Part shown: positions 14,487 through 23,247 of the stretch, in pieces | How positions within the stretch are numbered: position 1 is the stretch's first letter | Layout: each line of letters begins with the position of its first letter | DNA from: GCA-2717185 sp964474755 | GTDB taxonomy: Bacteria > Pseudomonadota > Alphaproteobacteria > UBA8366 > GCA-2717185 | DNA length: 37,159 nucleotides | NCBI GenBank assembly: GCA_964474755.1 | Contig: CAYYUG010000046.1 | Coordinates: 1-37,159 of the forward strand | Reading direction: 5' to 3' | Notes under the pieces: model-generated | What the model saw: the letters and a program-made list of their open reading frames with translations, nothing else | Databases searched by the model: none | What the model was told of the DNA's origin: nothing | Position numbers and translations under genes: made by a program

Positions 14487-16835
14487 ATGGCAACTCGCAA
14501 GAAAACGAACTTTCTCCCCGCCGGGGCAGAGCAGTTCTTGCGCGCAAAATTACTCGAAGCTTGCGGACTGTGCTTGATTGCCATAGCACTTGCGCTTCTG
14601 GCTGCGATTGCCAGCTACCATCCAACCGATCCCTCGTTGAACACTGCGACAGGGTCGGCTGCAAAGAACCTCTTGGGCTTTTCCGGCGCCCACATTAGCG
14701 ACATCCTGATGCAAACTTTGGGATTGGGCAGCATCCTACTAGCCCCAATCGCAATCGGCTGGGGATGGAGACTCTGGAAAGAACATACACTGCAACAGTT
14801 ATGGCTTCGGCTTACCCTGTTGCCGATCGGCCTTCCTCTCACCGCAATTGCTCTAGCGACCCTGCGGACACCAGAGACCTGGCCGCTCACGTCCGGTCTC
14901 GGCGGCTATACCGGAACCTGGGCGCTACACGGCCTCGTCTCAGTGGGCCAGAGCGTTGGACTTAAGATGGACATAACTATTGTCGGGCTCGTTACCGGTA
15001 TCGCAGCTGCTGGTACCTTTCTGTACGTCATCGGTTTCAGCTTATCGGAATGGTACAACGGCGCGTGCCGAACCCTTAGCCTTTTCGGACAGGCGCGCAG
15101 TATCACCCGTCACTTGGATCACGTCAGCAATACCGTCAGCAGTTTTATGACCGCAACAGGACGCAAACTCTCCTCCCCGACCGAGAGAATTGAACCAGTC
15201 TTGGAAACAGGCGCCCAGCCGAGACCTGTCAAAGCCAACCTGGTACAGACCAAGAAGCCAAAACCGACACCCGGTAGGAAAGCGACCGAGCGGCAACGCA
15301 CCCTGAAGCTCAGCCGACCAAAAGACGACAGCCAATTGCCGCCGCTCGATCTTCTAGACGACCCACCAGCCGGATCCGGCGATCCCAGTTCGTTAAACGA
15401 GGAGTCACTGCAACAAAATGCTCGACTTTTAATCGGTGTACTAGAGGATTTCGGTGTCCGCGGCGAAATAGTCAAGGTACGGCCAGGACCAGTTGTCACC
15501 CTCTACGAGCTGGAACCGGCGCCAGGCACCAAAACAAGCCGGGTGATCGGCCTATCCGACGATATAGCACGGTCGATGAGCGCGATATCTGTACGTATCG
15601 CGACAGTGCCCGGACGCAGTGTCATTGGCATCGAATTACCGAACGCCAAACGCGAAACGGTCTATCTGCGCGAATTGCTAGCCTCTAGCGACTTCGAAAA
15701 TTCTCGGGCCAAACTGCCGTTGGTCGCCGGTAAGGATATCGGCGGACTACCAGTGATCATCGACCTTGCTCGCATGCCTCATCTGCTGATCGCCGGCACC
15801 ACCGGTTCGGGCAAGTCCGTCGCACTCAACGCTATGATTCTATCCCTACTCTACCGACTGTCGCCGAACGACTGCAAATTCATCATGATCGACCCCAAAA
15901 TGCTCGAGCTCTCGATTTATGATGACATACCCCACCTGATGTCGCCCGTCGTGACCGAACCGAAACAGGCCGTGGTGGCCTTAAAGTGGACAGTCCAGGA
16001 GATGGAAACCCGCTATCGGGCCATGTCGAAGCTTGGCGTGCGCAATGTCGAAGGCTACAACAAGCGCGTTGCCGAGGCGCGCAAGAAGGGTGAGGTGCTA
16101 ACCCGTAAGGTCCAGACCGGCTTCGATCCAGACACGGGAAAACCGATCATCGAGGAACAGCCGCTCGATCTGTCATCGCTACCATTGATCGTGGTTGTCG
16201 TGGATGAGATGGCCGATCTGATGATGGTCGCCGGCAAAGATATCGAGGGTGCCATCCAACGCCTAGCCCAAATGGCGCGTGCCGCCGGTATCCATCTGAT
16301 CATGGCAACACAGAGACCCTCGGTCGACGTCGTGACCGGCACAATTAAGGCTAACTTTCCAACCCGGATCAGCTTCCAGGTCACATCTAAGGTGGACAGC
16401 CGCACGATCCTCGGCGAACAGGGTGCGGAACAGCTGCTCGGCCAAGGCGATATGCTTTACATGGCCGGTGGCGGGCGCGTAACGCGCGTGCACGGTCCCT
16501 TCGTGGATGATTTGGAAGTCGAATCCGTAGTCCAATTCCTGAAAACACAGGGCGAGCCTTCCTATGTAGAGGCAATAACCGATGAAAACGGCGAGGCTTC
16601 CCTTGGCGTATTCGAGGGACCGGAGAAAACAGGAGACGAACTCTACGACCGCGCGGTCGCCCTGGTGGCGCACGAAGGAAAGGCCAGTACGAGCTTTATT
16701 CAACGGCACTTGCAGATCGGCTATAACCGCGCCGCCCGTATTATTGAGACCATGGAGAAGGAAGGCGTTGTTAGCCAAGCAAATCACGTCGGCAGGCGAG
16801 AGGTTCTGGTCGGTGATCATAGCAGTGCTGCTTAG
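14487..16835 (+). CDS. ftsK: DNA translocase FtsK
   Basis: Inner-membrane, septum-associated DNA pump (782 residues) that clears the chromosome terminus during division and activates XerCD at dif. The N-terminus has about four membrane segments (roughly 24-45, 70-92, 98-120, 160-188), followed by a short basic/proline-rich linker to about 300. The motor follows: Walker A GTTGSGKS near 436-443 and Walker B VVVVDEMADLMM near 567-577, with MATQRPSVDVVTG after it. The C-terminal winged-helix gamma domain (about 714-782, QIGYNRAARIIETME) reads polar KOPS-type sequences. GAGGGA lies just before the ATG. The lolA start overlaps its 3' end. Confidence 0.97.
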   Translation: MATRKKTNFLPAGAEQFLRAKLLEACGLCLIAIALALLAAIASYHPTDPSLNTATGSAAKNLLGFSGAHISDILMQTLGLGSILLAPIAIGWGWRLWKEHTLQQLWLRLTLLPIGLPLTAIALATLRTPETWPLTSGLGGYTGTWALHGLVSVGQSVGLKMDITIVGLVTGIAAAGTFLYVIGFSLSEWYNGACRTLSLFGQARSITRHLDHVSNTVSSFMTATGRKLSSPTERIEPVLETGAQPRPVKANLVQTKKPKPTPGRKATERQRTLKLSRPKDDSQLPPLDLLDDPPAGSGDPSSLNEESLQQNARLLIGVLEDFGVRGEIVKVRPGPVVTLYELEPAPGTKTSRVIGLSDDIARSMSAISVRIATVPGRSVIGIELPNAKRETVYLRELLASSDFENSRAKLPLVAGKDIGGLPVIIDLARMPHLLIAGTTGSGKSVALNAMILSLLYRLSPNDCKFIMIDPKMLELSIYDDIPHLMSPVVTEPKQAVVALKWTVQEMETRYRAMSKLGVRNVEGYNKRVAEARKKGEVLTRKVQTGFDPDTGKPIIEEQPLDLSSLPLIVVVVDEMADLMMVAGKDIEGAIQRLAQMARAAGIHLIMATQRPSVDVVTGTIKANFPTRISFQVTSKVDSRTILGEQGAEQLLGQGDMLYMAGGGRVTRVHGPFVDDLEVESVVQFLKTQGEPSYVEAITDENGEASLGVFEGPEKTGDELYDRAVALVAHEGKASTSFIQRHLQIGYNRAARIIETMEKEGVVSQANHVGRREVLVGDHSSAA

Positions 16836-17454
16836 TGTCGAGCGCAGTAGCCTAGCGTTTCTTATACTGTTGCTAACGTATTCCTCTTCAGTCGCTAGCA
16901 ATCTTGCGCTTAGCGACGGTGACCGGGCCAGTCTGGCACGTATCGAGACATACCTAAACGACCTCGGCTCGATGCAATCTAGCTTCGTACAGGCCAATCC
17001 AGATGGCACTCACTCCAAGGGCACGATGTACCTAAGGCGGCCCGGGAGACTTCGCTTTGAATACGACCTGCCAGATAACTATCTAGTAATTGCGCATGGA
17101 GAATGGTTTATCTATGTAGATAAGGAGTTGGACGAAGCGACTTATCTGCCGGTCGAAAAGACCCCCGCCTATTTCATCTTGAAGAAAAATATCAACTTCG
17201 GCAACAAACTGCGGGTGGCCTCGTTTCAGAATGCCAATAAGGTGTTCCGGGTAGAGATTGAACAGGTAGACGAACCGGATTCCGGGCGTGTTATTATGAT
17301 ATTTACCGATGCACCGTTGCAATTACGCAAATGGCAAGTCATCGACAGTCAAGGAAATCTCACCGATACCACACTGATCAACCCCAAATTCGATGTGCCG
17401 CTGAATGAGGAGCTGTTTGAATATGACGGCCCAGCGCCAAACAGCGGAAACTAG
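16813..17454 (+). CDS. lolA: Outer-membrane lipoprotein carrier LolA-like protein
   Basis: Periplasmic chaperone that ferries lipoproteins from LolCDE to the outer membrane. About 213 residues: a signal peptide with hydrophobic core SLAFLILLLTYSSSVA, then LolA-type text including MQSSFVQANPDG, GTMYLRRPGRLRFEYD, GEWFIYVDKELDEATY and a C-terminal LINPKFDVPLNEELFEY. The start is a GTG inside the end of ftsK; 16813 has GAGAGG about 10 nt upstream, and GTG 16825 is an alternative. A much longer upstream reading lies in the ftsK gamma-domain region in another frame and is not the protein. Coupling to ftsK is typical for alphaproteobacteria. Confidence 0.9.
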   Translation: MIIAVLLSVERSSLAFLILLLTYSSSVASNLALSDGDRASLARIETYLNDLGSMQSSFVQANPDGTHSKGTMYLRRPGRLRFEYDLPDNYLVIAHGEWFIYVDKELDEATYLPVEKTPAYFILKKNINFGNKLRVASFQNANKVFRVEIEQVDEPDSGRVIMIFTDAPLQLRKWQVIDSQGNLTDTTLINPKFDVPLNEELFEYDGPAPNSGN

Positions 17455-17457
17455 GGT

Positions 17458-17751
17458 CTAATCAACGCCTTCAACAATCCGAAAATCACGCACCGCGCCA
17501 TCGCCTAAGGCCGCTACAGCGCTTTGGTATTCCGGACTGTTATAGGCATCGACCGCCTCTTCAAAGCTTGGGAACTCGACCAGCACTGTTCGCTCAGCGA
17601 GCCCGCCTTCGAACGCCTTAACCCGGCCATCTCGAACCAAGATCTGTGCTCCGCGCGGCACCATCGCACCCGGTGCCAATTTGGCATAAGTCTTGAGTTT
17701 CTCCTGATCCCGGATCTCCCGATAGCAGATAACCAGATAACCTTTCGCCAT
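17458..17751 (-). CDS. DUF1330 family protein
   Basis: A 97-residue DUF1330 protein (dimeric ferredoxin-like alpha/beta-barrel fold). It begins MAKGYLVICYREIRD and has the family segments GAQILVRDG, FEGGLAERTVLVEFPSFEEA and YNSPEYQSAV. No enzymatic activity is established for the family. The ATG at 17751 has GGAGTG about 6 nt upstream; a longer reading to 17802 adds only unsupported residues. It is convergent with lolA, with three bases between the two stop codons. Confidence 0.92.
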   Translation of the reverse strand: MAKGYLVICYREIRDQEKLKTYAKLAPGAMVPRGAQILVRDGRVKAFEGGLAERTVLVEFPSFEEAVDAYNSPEYQSAVAALGDGAVRDFRIVEGVD

Positions 17752-17922
17752 GTTGACACTCCTTTTCGAATACTCCGAATTTTGGTGTCGATCGTAACGC
17801 AATGTTCAGACCTACTCGAATACAACGTCATCACAGACCAGTTTTCAATATTCACCACCTGTTGTACGGTCGCAACATTCTGGAATAATACCGTCCCACG
17901 CCAATAGACTGCAGGATGAAAT

Positions 17923-19377
17923 ATGTCGGTACTCGCCTATAAATCTGCGACAGCGCTCGCCGCAATGATTCAAGCAAGAAAAATTAGCGCAAAGGAACTG
18001 CTGGAGCATTATCTTGAACGAGTCGAGCGCTATAACCCGGACCTCAACGCCATCGTCGTTCATGATGCAGAACGGGCGCGTTCACGAGCATGCGAGGCCG
18101 ACGAGGCCCTAGCACAGGGCAAAACTTGGGGTCCGCTGCACGGGGTGCCCATGACTATCAAGGAGTCCTACAACGTCGCAGGTCTGCCTACGACGAATGG
18201 GCGTCCCGACATGAAGGATAATATCGCGGACAGCGATGCGGTTGCGGTACAACGGTTGAAAGCAGCAGGCGTGGTGCTGTTCGGCAAGACAAACGTTCCA
18301 CTTAATCTAGCCGACTTTCAGAGCTATAACGAGGTCTACGGGATCACTAATAGCCCGTGGAATCTGAAACGCATTCCCGGAGGTTCTTCCGGCGGATCCG
18401 CGGCAGCACTCGCAGCTGGCTTGTGCGGTTTCGAGGCCGGCTCAGACATTGGCGGATCGATCCGCAATCCGGCGCATTTCAGTGGCGTCTTTGGACACAA
18501 ACCAACCTGGGGCCTGATCCCACCGCGCGGGCACGCCCTACCCGGCTACCTTGTCCAGCCGGACCTGTCCGTCGTCGGTCCGTTGGGCCGCTGTGCGGCC
18601 GACCTCGAAACTGGAGTGCTGGCCATGGCGGGCCCAGACGAGATCGACGGTGTCGGCCTCACCCTGAATCTCCCGCGTCCGAACAAGACATCGCTCAAAA
18701 ATTACAAGGTTGCTGTATGGACGAATGACACGCTCGCGCCAGTCAGCCAGGAGGTAGAGGAGCGTGTCGCCGCTGTCGCCAAAACCATTACAGATTCTGG
18801 CGGTACTGCCGATTTCGACGCGCGACCAGATTTTGATCCGGAAGACGCGCACGACACTTATCAAATGCTGCTGTGGACGACAATGGCAGCCCGCACGCCA
18901 GACAAAGATTTTGACAAAATGGTGCAAGCTGCATCCGAGCTGGATCCGGACGATCAGAGCTCCAACGCGTCATTGCTGCGTATCCAAACCATCAGCTATC
19001 ACGACCATTACACGGCGCATAACAAGCGAATGTACCTGCGCTGGGCGTGGGACGCCTTCTTCAAAGAATATGACGCACTTATCGCGCCAATCATGGCCAC
19101 GCCTGCTTTCGAACATAATCATGAGCCGATGAGCAAGCGGAAAATTACCGTCGATGGCACGGAGCGGCCCTATTTCGAACAGGTATTTTGGGCCGGTTTG
19201 GCGGTGTGCTGCTACCTACCCTCGACGGTCATCCCGACCGGCCCGAACGCAGACGGTCTGCCCATTGGTATCCAGATCATCGGCCGTCAACATGGCGATC
19301 TCGAGACTATCGGCCTAGCCAAGTTGCTGGAGAAAGAGGGCTACTCCTTTACCCCACCGGCGGGTTACACAGACTAA
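17923..19377 (+). CDS. Amidase-signature family hydrolase (second copy)
   Basis: A 484-residue amidase-signature enzyme. The triad is Lys80 in MTIKESYNV, cis-Ser155 in PGGSSGGSA and nucleophile Ser179 in SDIGGSIRNP, with the same 75- and 24-residue spacings as the first amidase. The rest of the protein differs markedly from the copy at 1909-3528, so they are separate lineages with likely different substrates. From memory such proteins are annotated as amidases acting on aryl or acyl amides. AGGATGA precedes the ATG. A GATase-like hydrolase and an FAH-family hydrolase follow on the same strand, which hints at a small catabolic group, but no shared substrate can be named. Confidence 0.93.
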   Translation: MSVLAYKSATALAAMIQARKISAKELLEHYLERVERYNPDLNAIVVHDAERARSRACEADEALAQGKTWGPLHGVPMTIKESYNVAGLPTTNGRPDMKDNIADSDAVAVQRLKAAGVVLFGKTNVPLNLADFQSYNEVYGITNSPWNLKRIPGGSSGGSAAALAAGLCGFEAGSDIGGSIRNPAHFSGVFGHKPTWGLIPPRGHALPGYLVQPDLSVVGPLGRCAADLETGVLAMAGPDEIDGVGLTLNLPRPNKTSLKNYKVAVWTNDTLAPVSQEVEERVAAVAKTITDSGGTADFDARPDFDPEDAHDTYQMLLWTTMAARTPDKDFDKMVQAASELDPDDQSSNASLLRIQTISYHDHYTAHNKRMYLRWAWDAFFKEYDALIAPIMATPAFEHNHEPMSKRKITVDGTERPYFEQVFWAGLAVCCYLPSTVIPTGPNADGLPIGIQIIGRQHGDLETIGLAKLLEKEGYSFTPPAGYTD

Positions 19378-19507
19378 CGATCCTTTAAGGGGTTGGTGGT
19401 AAACTATCCCGCTAGACAGAGCGAAAATCGAGATTTCCATTTTTGCACTGCCTTAAACGGCTGAAATTCTTGCCCCCTGCCCCTCCTGCGTGATATTTCA
19501 TAACGCC

Positions 19508-20305
19508 ATGAAAAGTACCGCCTGCCTGCCCCTCGTCGGGATACCCACCAGCTATATCAAGGATGACGAACGCGGGATGCATCGTACCGGTGGGAATTAT
19601 GCCGAGGCGGTTCGCAGCGTGTCCGATTGCGCACCGGTTCTGATTCCAGCGCTTGGTGCCGACCATTGCTTCGATAGCATAATCAAACGGCTGGATGGGC
19701 TGTTCCTAACCGGCGGGGCGCCAAACGTAGAGCCGCACCATTACGGTGGCAAACCCAGTCGTAAGGGCACCTTGCACGATCCCAAGCGCGATGCAACCTC
19801 GATGCCACTGATCCGCAAGGCAATCGATGCCGGCATACCAGTTTTTGCGGTCTGCCTAGGCATCCAGGAACTGAACGTTGCGCTGGGTGGCACCCTAAAC
19901 CCGCTCGTGCATGAGCTACCGGGCAAGAACGATCACCGGATGGACAGGACCCTGCCGCCCGGAGAACGCCAGAAACTACGTCATCCGATCTTCATTACGC
20001 CCGGCGGGATGCTGCACAAGTTGACCGGGGGCAAGACAGAAGAAATGGTCAACTCTCTGCACGCGCAGGCGATTGACGAACCGGCCAAATGCCTAATGGT
20101 TGAGGCCGTGAGCGATGACGATGTGATCGAAGCAGTCAGCATGCCTGATGCCAGCGCCTACGTGCTTGGGGTCCAATGGCATCCAGAAGGACAGGAAACC
20201 TTGAAGACGCCACTTTCCGACGCGCTGTTCCGTGCATTTGGCGACGCTTGCCGCGATTACTGCTTGGCCCGCAGCGGCGATGCGGCCGGTATTCGCGCCG
20301 CCTGA
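19508..20305 (+). CDS. Class-I glutamine amidotransferase-like hydrolase (peptidase C26, PuuD-like)
   Basis: A 265-residue hydrolase related to gamma-glutamyl-GABA hydrolase PuuD. The catalytic triad is Cys116 in FAVCLGIQELNVALGG, His225 and Glu227 in VQWHPEG. Other family features are LFLTGGAPNVEPHHYGG, with the usual aspartates of this motif altered to APNVEPHHY, and NSLHAQAID. The expected nucleophile motif is GICRGMQE; here Arg is replaced by Leu-Gly. PuuD acts in putrescine catabolism, but no other puu genes are nearby. Start ATG 19508 is listed; a GTG at 19490 is possible and neither has a clear ribosome-binding site. Confidence 0.88.
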   Translation: MKSTACLPLVGIPTSYIKDDERGMHRTGGNYAEAVRSVSDCAPVLIPALGADHCFDSIIKRLDGLFLTGGAPNVEPHHYGGKPSRKGTLHDPKRDATSMPLIRKAIDAGIPVFAVCLGIQELNVALGGTLNPLVHELPGKNDHRMDRTLPPGERQKLRHPIFITPGGMLHKLTGGKTEEMVNSLHAQAIDEPAKCLMVEAVSDDDVIEAVSMPDASAYVLGVQWHPEGQETLKTPLSDALFRAFGDACRDYCLARSGDAAGIRAA

Positions 20306-20398
20306 TTCCCCGATCTGGTACTTACCATGATTTAACGATTTTTACCACGCAGCCTATGCCTATAGTTTATCCCATCAAGCTGCTTCAAGGAGATCATA

Positions 20399-21088
20399 TT
20401 GAGCGCCTACGTCATCCCGCTATGGGAACAGTCCGCCCTGCCCGTAGTGGGAGCCGATGCGGTCTTTCCCGTGCGCCGAATCTACTGTGTCGGCAGAAAC
20501 TACGCCGCACACGCGCGCGAGATGGGGCACAACCCGGACCGCGAACCGCCGTTTTTCTTCGCCAAACCAGCGGATTCTATCGTGCCGAATGGCGGTGACA
20601 TAGCATATCCGGCTGCCACCAAAAACCTGCACCCAGAGATCGAGCTGGTCGTTGCGCTGAGCCAAGGCGGTTGGAACATTCCCGTTACCGACGCCAATGA
20701 CTGCATCTACGGTTACGGGGTCGGGCTCGACCTCACCCGCCGGGACATGCAGGGCGTAGCCAAGGATATGGGCCGCCCGTGGGACCTGTCGAAAGGCTTC
20801 GACAACGCCGCACCGATGACCGCGATCCGTCCGGTGTCGGAGACCGGCATTCTGGAAACCGGTGCCATCACCCTCACGGTCAATGGCGCACCCCGCCAAA
20901 AAGGTGATCTCGCCGACATGATCTGGAACGTGCCAGAAACGATCAACTACCTGTCCGCCCTGATCGAAATAAAACCCGGAGACCTAATCTTCACCGGCAC
21001 GCCAGAAGGTGTCGCAGCGATCGAGAGCGGCGACGTTCTGGTCGGCCATGTCGACGGGCTGGACGACCTATTTGTAACACTAACATAG
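20399..21088 (+). CDS. FAH-family hydrolase (fumarylpyruvate hydrolase-like)
   Basis: A 229-residue fumarylacetoacetate-hydrolase-fold enzyme that cleaves C-C bonds in beta-diketo or oxo acids with a divalent metal. Metal ligands are Glu80 and Glu82 in HPEIELVVAL and Asp111 in GLDLTRRD. The stretch FFFAKPADSIV and DMGRPWDLSKGFDNAAP resemble fumarylpyruvate hydrolase of gentisate catabolism and human FAHD1 (acylpyruvase/oxaloacetate decarboxylase). Without other gentisate genes nearby the FAHD1-like role is as likely. The start codon is TTG, with AAGGAG six bases upstream (20387-20392). Confidence 0.9.
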   Translation: MSAYVIPLWEQSALPVVGADAVFPVRRIYCVGRNYAAHAREMGHNPDREPPFFFAKPADSIVPNGGDIAYPAATKNLHPEIELVVALSQGGWNIPVTDANDCIYGYGVGLDLTRRDMQGVAKDMGRPWDLSKGFDNAAPMTAIRPVSETGILETGAITLTVNGAPRQKGDLADMIWNVPETINYLSALIEIKPGDLIFTGTPEGVAAIESGDVLVGHVDGLDDLFVTLT

Positions 21089-21113
21089 CAAATATTATCG
21101 AGAGGAATATCGC

Positions 21114-21905
21114 GTGCGCATCGCGACTTGGAACATCAACTCGGTTCGGCTCCGCATCAACAAGGTCGCCGAATTTGCAAAAGCGAACAATCCGGACATC
21201 ATCTGTTTGCAAGAAACTAAGGTCGTCGACGACCTCTTCCCGCTCAAGGCGGTGCTAGAGATGGGATACCCACATATCGCGATCAACGGCATGAAGAGCT
21301 ACAACGGCGTCGCCATCCTATCGCGCTTCCCTCTCAAGAACGTGCAACGCCAAGAATGGTGTGGGAAGAGCGACTGCCGGCACATTTCGGCAACCCTGCC
21401 CGATGGTGTAGAGGTGCATAATTTCTATGTTCCCGCTGGCGGCGACGAGCCGGACCGCGAGAAGAATGAGAAGTTCAGCCACAAGCTCGACTTCTTGGAC
21501 GAAATGACAGAGTGGTTCTCCGCCCACTACACAACACGCAAGAAAATGATCTTGGTCGGCGACCTAAATATTGCACCGTTGGAGACCGATGTCTGGTCAC
21601 ACAAGCAATTGCTCAAAGTCGTCTCACACACACCGGTTGAGGTTGATAAGCTGAGAAAGGTGCAACACACACTAAACTGGACCGATGCGGTTCGGCACTT
21701 CATCCCTGAGGATGAAAAATTATTTAGCTGGTGGAGCTATCGAGCGCGCGACTGGGACAAGTCAGACCGCGGTCGGCGGCTCGACCATGTCTGGGTGACG
21801 CCACCGCTAAAAAATAGGCTTAAGAGCGCCACCGTCCTGCGCGCCGCTCGCGGCGGCGAGAAACCGTCCGACCATGTTCCAGTGATAGTCGATTTCGAAC
21901 TCTGA
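21114..21905 (+). CDS. xthA: Exodeoxyribonuclease III
   Basis: A 263-residue AP endonuclease / 3'-5' exonuclease for base-excision repair in the cytoplasm. The endonuclease/exonuclease/phosphatase fold motifs are complete: MRIATWNINSVRLR, metal-binding Glu34 in LQETKV, YVPAGG, GDLNIAP and the terminal SDHVPV with the catalytic His. Length is typical (E. coli 268). The start is GTG with GAGAGGAAT 4-5 nt upstream. It lies 25 nt after the FAH gene and 28 nt before mtnP, so the three are likely one transcript. Confidence 0.96.
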   Translation: MRIATWNINSVRLRINKVAEFAKANNPDIICLQETKVVDDLFPLKAVLEMGYPHIAINGMKSYNGVAILSRFPLKNVQRQEWCGKSDCRHISATLPDGVEVHNFYVPAGGDEPDREKNEKFSHKLDFLDEMTEWFSAHYTTRKKMILVGDLNIAPLETDVWSHKQLLKVVSHTPVEVDKLRKVQHTLNWTDAVRHFIPEDEKLFSWWSYRARDWDKSDRGRRLDHVWVTPPLKNRLKSATVLRAARGGEKPSDHVPVIVDFEL

Positions 21906-21933
21906 TCCGGCAACGCATTGAGAGGAAAGTAAA

Positions 21934-22821
21934 ATGAATCAGCCTGGTTGCCCTCATATAATCGGCGTCATTGGTGGCAGTGGGCTTTACGAAGTGGACG
22001 GACTTACCGATATCAGAGAGGAGACGGTCAACACGCCCTTCGGCGCACCGTCCGACAGCTTTATCATCGGCAGCCTGAAAGGCCAAACGATCGTATTCCT
22101 GCCGCGGCATGGCAGGGGCCACAAGCAATCACCCACTTCACTCAATTTTCGTGCCAATATCGACGCGATGAAACGGCTCGGCGTTACAGAAATTCTCTCA
22201 TTGTCTGCCGTTGGCTCGCTGAGCAAGGATCTAGCACCAGGCGATTTCGTCATCGTCGACCAGTTCATTGATCGCACCTTCGCACGCGAAAAAAGCTTCT
22301 TCGGTGAGGGCTGCGTCGCCCATGTTTCGATGGCGGACCCGGTTTGCCGGCGCCTCGGCGACGCAATCGAAAAAGCTGCTAGGACAACAGGCATCGCTAT
22401 TAAGCGCGGAGGGACCTATCTAGTCATGGAGGGTCCGCAATTTTCAACACGTGCGGAGTCGCACCTCTACCGACAGTGGGGTTGCGACGTGATCGGCATG
22501 ACCAATATGCCGGAAGCAAAATTAGCCCGCGAGGCGGAAATCTGCTACGCAACGGTAGCCATGGTAACTGACTACGATTGCTGGCACGAGGGCCATGACG
22601 ATGTCAGCGTCGAGGCGGTTATCCAGGTGCTGATGGCCAACGCGGATAAGGGCCGCAGCTTGTTGAAAGCCCTTGCACCAAGCCTATCGGATCGCACCAC
22701 AACCTGCCACGCCGGTTGCCAGACGGCGCTTGACGCTGCGCTGATAACGGCGCCGGACGCGCGTGACCCAAATTTGATACAGAAACTTGATGCGGTCGCT
22801 GGCCGACTCCTGAAACACTAA
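21934..22821 (+). CDS. mtnP: S-methyl-5'-thioadenosine phosphorylase
   Basis: A 295-residue trimeric purine nucleoside phosphorylase-family enzyme that splits methylthioadenosine into adenine and methylthioribose-1-phosphate, the entry to methionine salvage. Motifs: GVIGGSGLYE, phosphate-binding RHGRGH, VMEGPQFSTRAES, GMTNMPEAKLAREAE and VTDYDCW, whose aspartates select the adenine 6-amino group and favour MTA over inosine substrates. AGAGGAAA precedes the ATG. It may balance methionine use together with metA elsewhere in the window, though they are not in one operon. Confidence 0.95.
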   Translation: MNQPGCPHIIGVIGGSGLYEVDGLTDIREETVNTPFGAPSDSFIIGSLKGQTIVFLPRHGRGHKQSPTSLNFRANIDAMKRLGVTEILSLSAVGSLSKDLAPGDFVIVDQFIDRTFAREKSFFGEGCVAHVSMADPVCRRLGDAIEKAARTTGIAIKRGGTYLVMEGPQFSTRAESHLYRQWGCDVIGMTNMPEAKLAREAEICYATVAMVTDYDCWHEGHDDVSVEAVIQVLMANADKGRSLLKALAPSLSDRTTTCHAGCQTALDAALITAPDARDPNLIQKLDAVAGRLLKH

Positions 22822-22845
22822 ACGGTCGCGCACAGAAGCCTCAGG

Positions 22846-23238
22846 CTAACCTCCATATTTTTCTACCGGCCCGCCGGCGTCACGCCAGGCGCCGAAGCCA
22901 CCTTCGATGTGGGCCACTGGCTCCAGACCCATGCGCTGCAGCTGTGCGGTGGCGAGCGCAGAACGCAATCCGCCAGCGCAGAAAAAGACGAATTTTTTAC
23001 TGGACCCAAAGATTTCTCGGTAATAAGGGCTATCCGGATCGACCCAGAACTCAAGCATCCCGCGCGGCGCATGAAGAGCGCCCGGCACTTTACCTTCACG
23101 CTTAAGTTCTCGCACATCACGAATATCAACCAAAACGGTGTTCGCGTCTCCGTAAAGCGCGATGGCGCTCTCGATCGAAAGGGTTTCGATATTCGCATTC
23201 GCTTCAGCAACAAGCTGTTTCGCGCCAACCTTGATCAT
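22846..23238 (-). CDS. Single-domain rhodanese-like protein
   Basis: A 130-residue rhodanese domain that would carry a persulfide on Cys87 in FFCAGGLRSALA. Other fold marks are VLVDIRDVRELKREG and the closing HIEGGFGAWRDAGGP. The active-site loop CAGGLR is the short six-residue type of sulfurtransferases. No signal peptide, so cytoplasmic. It is the last gene of the reverse run prs-rplY-pth-ychF-rhodanese, 9 nt after the ychF stop, with GGGGCAG before the ATG. Sulfur donor and acceptor are unknown. Confidence 0.92.
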   Translation of the reverse strand: MIKVGAKQLVAEANANIETLSIESAIALYGDANTVLVDIRDVRELKREGKVPGALHAPRGMLEFWVDPDSPYYREIFGSSKKFVFFCAGGLRSALATAQLQRMGLEPVAHIEGGFGAWRDAGGPVEKYGG

Positions 23239-23247
23239 TAGCTGCCC

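Noticed and set aside
16582..16812. Long N-terminal extension of LolA
   Set aside because: It overlaps the ftsK gamma-domain coding region in another frame and would bury the signal peptide.
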